Assembly: GCA_973895155.1 (NCBI GenBank)
Contig: OZ316899.1
Span: 11,408,001-11,472,000, forward strand
Source of the DNA: Marsupella aquatica
Lineage: Eukaryota > Marchantiophyta
Reading direction: 5' to 3'
Length of the DNA: 64,000 nt
In this document: positions 62,995-64,000 of the stretch, one piece after another
How the letters are laid out: every line of letters begins with the position of its first letter
How positions within the stretch are numbered: the first letter of the stretch is position 1
Program-made: the position numbers and the translations under genes
Notes under the pieces: model-generated
What the model saw: the letters and a program-made list of their open reading frames with translations, nothing else
What the model was told of the DNA's origin: nothing
Database searches by the model: none

Positions 62995-63674
62995 CGCGGC
63001 CACCACTGCCAGGTTCCTGTACGAACAGATCTTCACCCGCTTTGGACCTCCCTTGGAATTAGTCAGCAACCGTGGGACTCATTTTTTGAACGAAACGGTG
63101 GAAAACTGACTGACCGTTACCTCGTCAAGCACAGGAAGACTACTCCTTATCATCCCAAATGTAACGGACTAGCAGAGCGGGCTAATGGCATTGTAGGGAA
63201 AATCCTCAACAAAACCGTGGCAGCCCACAAAACAGACTGGACGACAAGCTTTTCGCGGCGGTCTATTCGTACAACTTGGCGTTCAAGACCACTACAAACC
63301 ATAGTCCGTATTTCTTGGTATTCGGACAACATGCGCTAGTACCCGTCGAGTTCGAGGTCGAGACCCCCCGGGTGCGCATCCGCCACAGACTATCGGAGGC
63401 CGCTAGTTCATCCGATCGAGCATATAAGATCGACAGTCTAGAAGAACACAGATTGTGGGCATCGCAACGCGTGGCAGCTAAGCAAGAAGCAACGAAGAAA
63501 CAGCATGACAAGGGACTGCGCCAGGTGGACATCACTGCGGGAGATCTTGTCCTTCTGTACGACAGTAGGTACATGTACTTTCCAGGAAAGTTACACACAC
63601 GCTGGCTAGGACCTTTCGTTGTCCAGCAGATGTACCTGAACGGATCCCTACAACTATCGACGTACGCCGGCGAC
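62995..63674 (+). pseudogene. Family-C integrase, 3' part, frameshifted
   Basis: The core continues in another frame (TVKDDAATTARFLYEQIFTR, VSNRGTHFLNETVEN, then TTPYHPKCNGLAERANGIVG), with a stop near 63108 and a further shift near 63245. The C-terminal block follows (FKTTTNHSPYFLVFGQH, GDLVLLYDSRYMYFPGKLHT) and is cut by the gap. The second Asp reads Asn (VSNRGTH) where the A-family copy has VSDRGTH, so a catalytic residue is lost. Confidence 0.82.
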
Positions 63675-63774
63675 NNNNNNNNNNNNNNNNNNNNNNNNNN
63701 NNNNNNNNNNNNNNNNNNNNNNNNNNNNNNNNNNNNNNNNNNNNNNNNNNNNNNNNNNNNNNNNNNNNNNNNNN
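63675..63774. other. Assembly gap, 100 N
   Basis: Exactly 100 N, the usual placeholder for a gap of unknown length. Confidence 0.99.
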
Positions 63775-64000
63775 CTCCGCAAGGCCGCACCATACATGAT
63801 GATCCGCGGACATCTGCATAAGGAAGGCGTCGATGGGAAAATCCACAAATGCCTAGACTATAACGAGACGATCATTGTCATGCGAGCTATGCACAAGGAA
63901 GAGGCAGGAGGACACTTCGCCCCGGTCACCACGGCTCACAAAATCTTGGACGCAGGTTATTGGTGGCCCACGCTTCATCACGACGTAGCCCATTTTATCC
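63775..64000 (+). repeat. Repeat of 62557-62782 after the gap (integrase finger region)
   Basis: I see no difference over 226 bases from 62557-62782. It encodes the end of the RNaseH-integrase link and the HHCC finger. Either a second, very young family-C copy or a duplicated contig end. Confidence 0.85.

Overview
The window is eukaryotic nuclear DNA made almost entirely of nested transposable elements. Spliceosomal introns of about 85-125 bp, a plant-type CACTA element, a SWIM-finger MULE, Ty3/gypsy and Ty1/copia elements, and a gypsy element carrying a cytosine-methyltransferase domain point to the streptophyte (green plant) lineage. DNMT-carrying retrotransposons are known from charophyte algae and dinoflagellates, so a charophyte such as Chara is my best guess; it is inference. 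No convincing host gene, rRNA or CRISPR array was seen, and no systematic tRNA scan was done.

Layout. (1) 1-~8630: a MULE-like element. A damaged transposase runs leftward off the edge. A divergent multi-exon gene joins a ParB/Srx-like motif to a degenerate DNA-methylase-like fold. An 18-bp palindrome built on GCTAGCGA recurs in introns of both genes and in the spacer between them. (2) ~8631-8993 and 23418-24998: two pieces of one family-A LTR (minus), split by a 14.4-kb CACTA element (8994-23417) with CACTA termini and TCT target duplications. The CACTA encodes a TNP2 transposase, a minus-strand TNPA/Ptta-like gene and a SET-domain protein. TNP2 is split by a 4.6-kb LTR (A2, 15820-20434, GCAAG duplication). 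(3) 24999-27662: a gypsy RNaseH/integrase fragment and a degraded LTR with a minisatellite. (4) 27663-37598: a gypsy element (D) ordered gag, protease, DNMT3-like cytosine methyltransferase, RT, RNaseH, integrase, PHD finger. (5) 37622-45978: a solo family-C LTR (minus) split by a 4.67-kb solo family-A LTR (40925-45590, AATGG duplication). (6) 45979-49480: LTR remnant, RT fragment, AT-rich copia fragment and short tandem repeats. (7) 49481-53902: decayed family-A gag-pol followed by a partial family-A LTR. (8) 53903-64000: a family-C gypsy element with a 3.84-kb 5' LTR holding an open 815-codon reading frame, then PBS and gag-pol, ending at a 100-N gap. The 226 bases after the gap repeat sequence already present at 62557-62782.

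Themes. Three unrelated element classes (MULE, CACTA, gypsy) carry what look like captured chromatin or DNA-modification domains: ParB-like plus methylase-like, SET, and DNMT plus PHD. Two gypsy families have giant LTRs that themselves contain long coding regions. Most in-frame stops are TAG or TGA of the kind expected from C-to-T decay of CAG, CTGG and CGA, which looks like a fossil of CHG and CG methylation. All functional roles are inferred from motifs read by eye.
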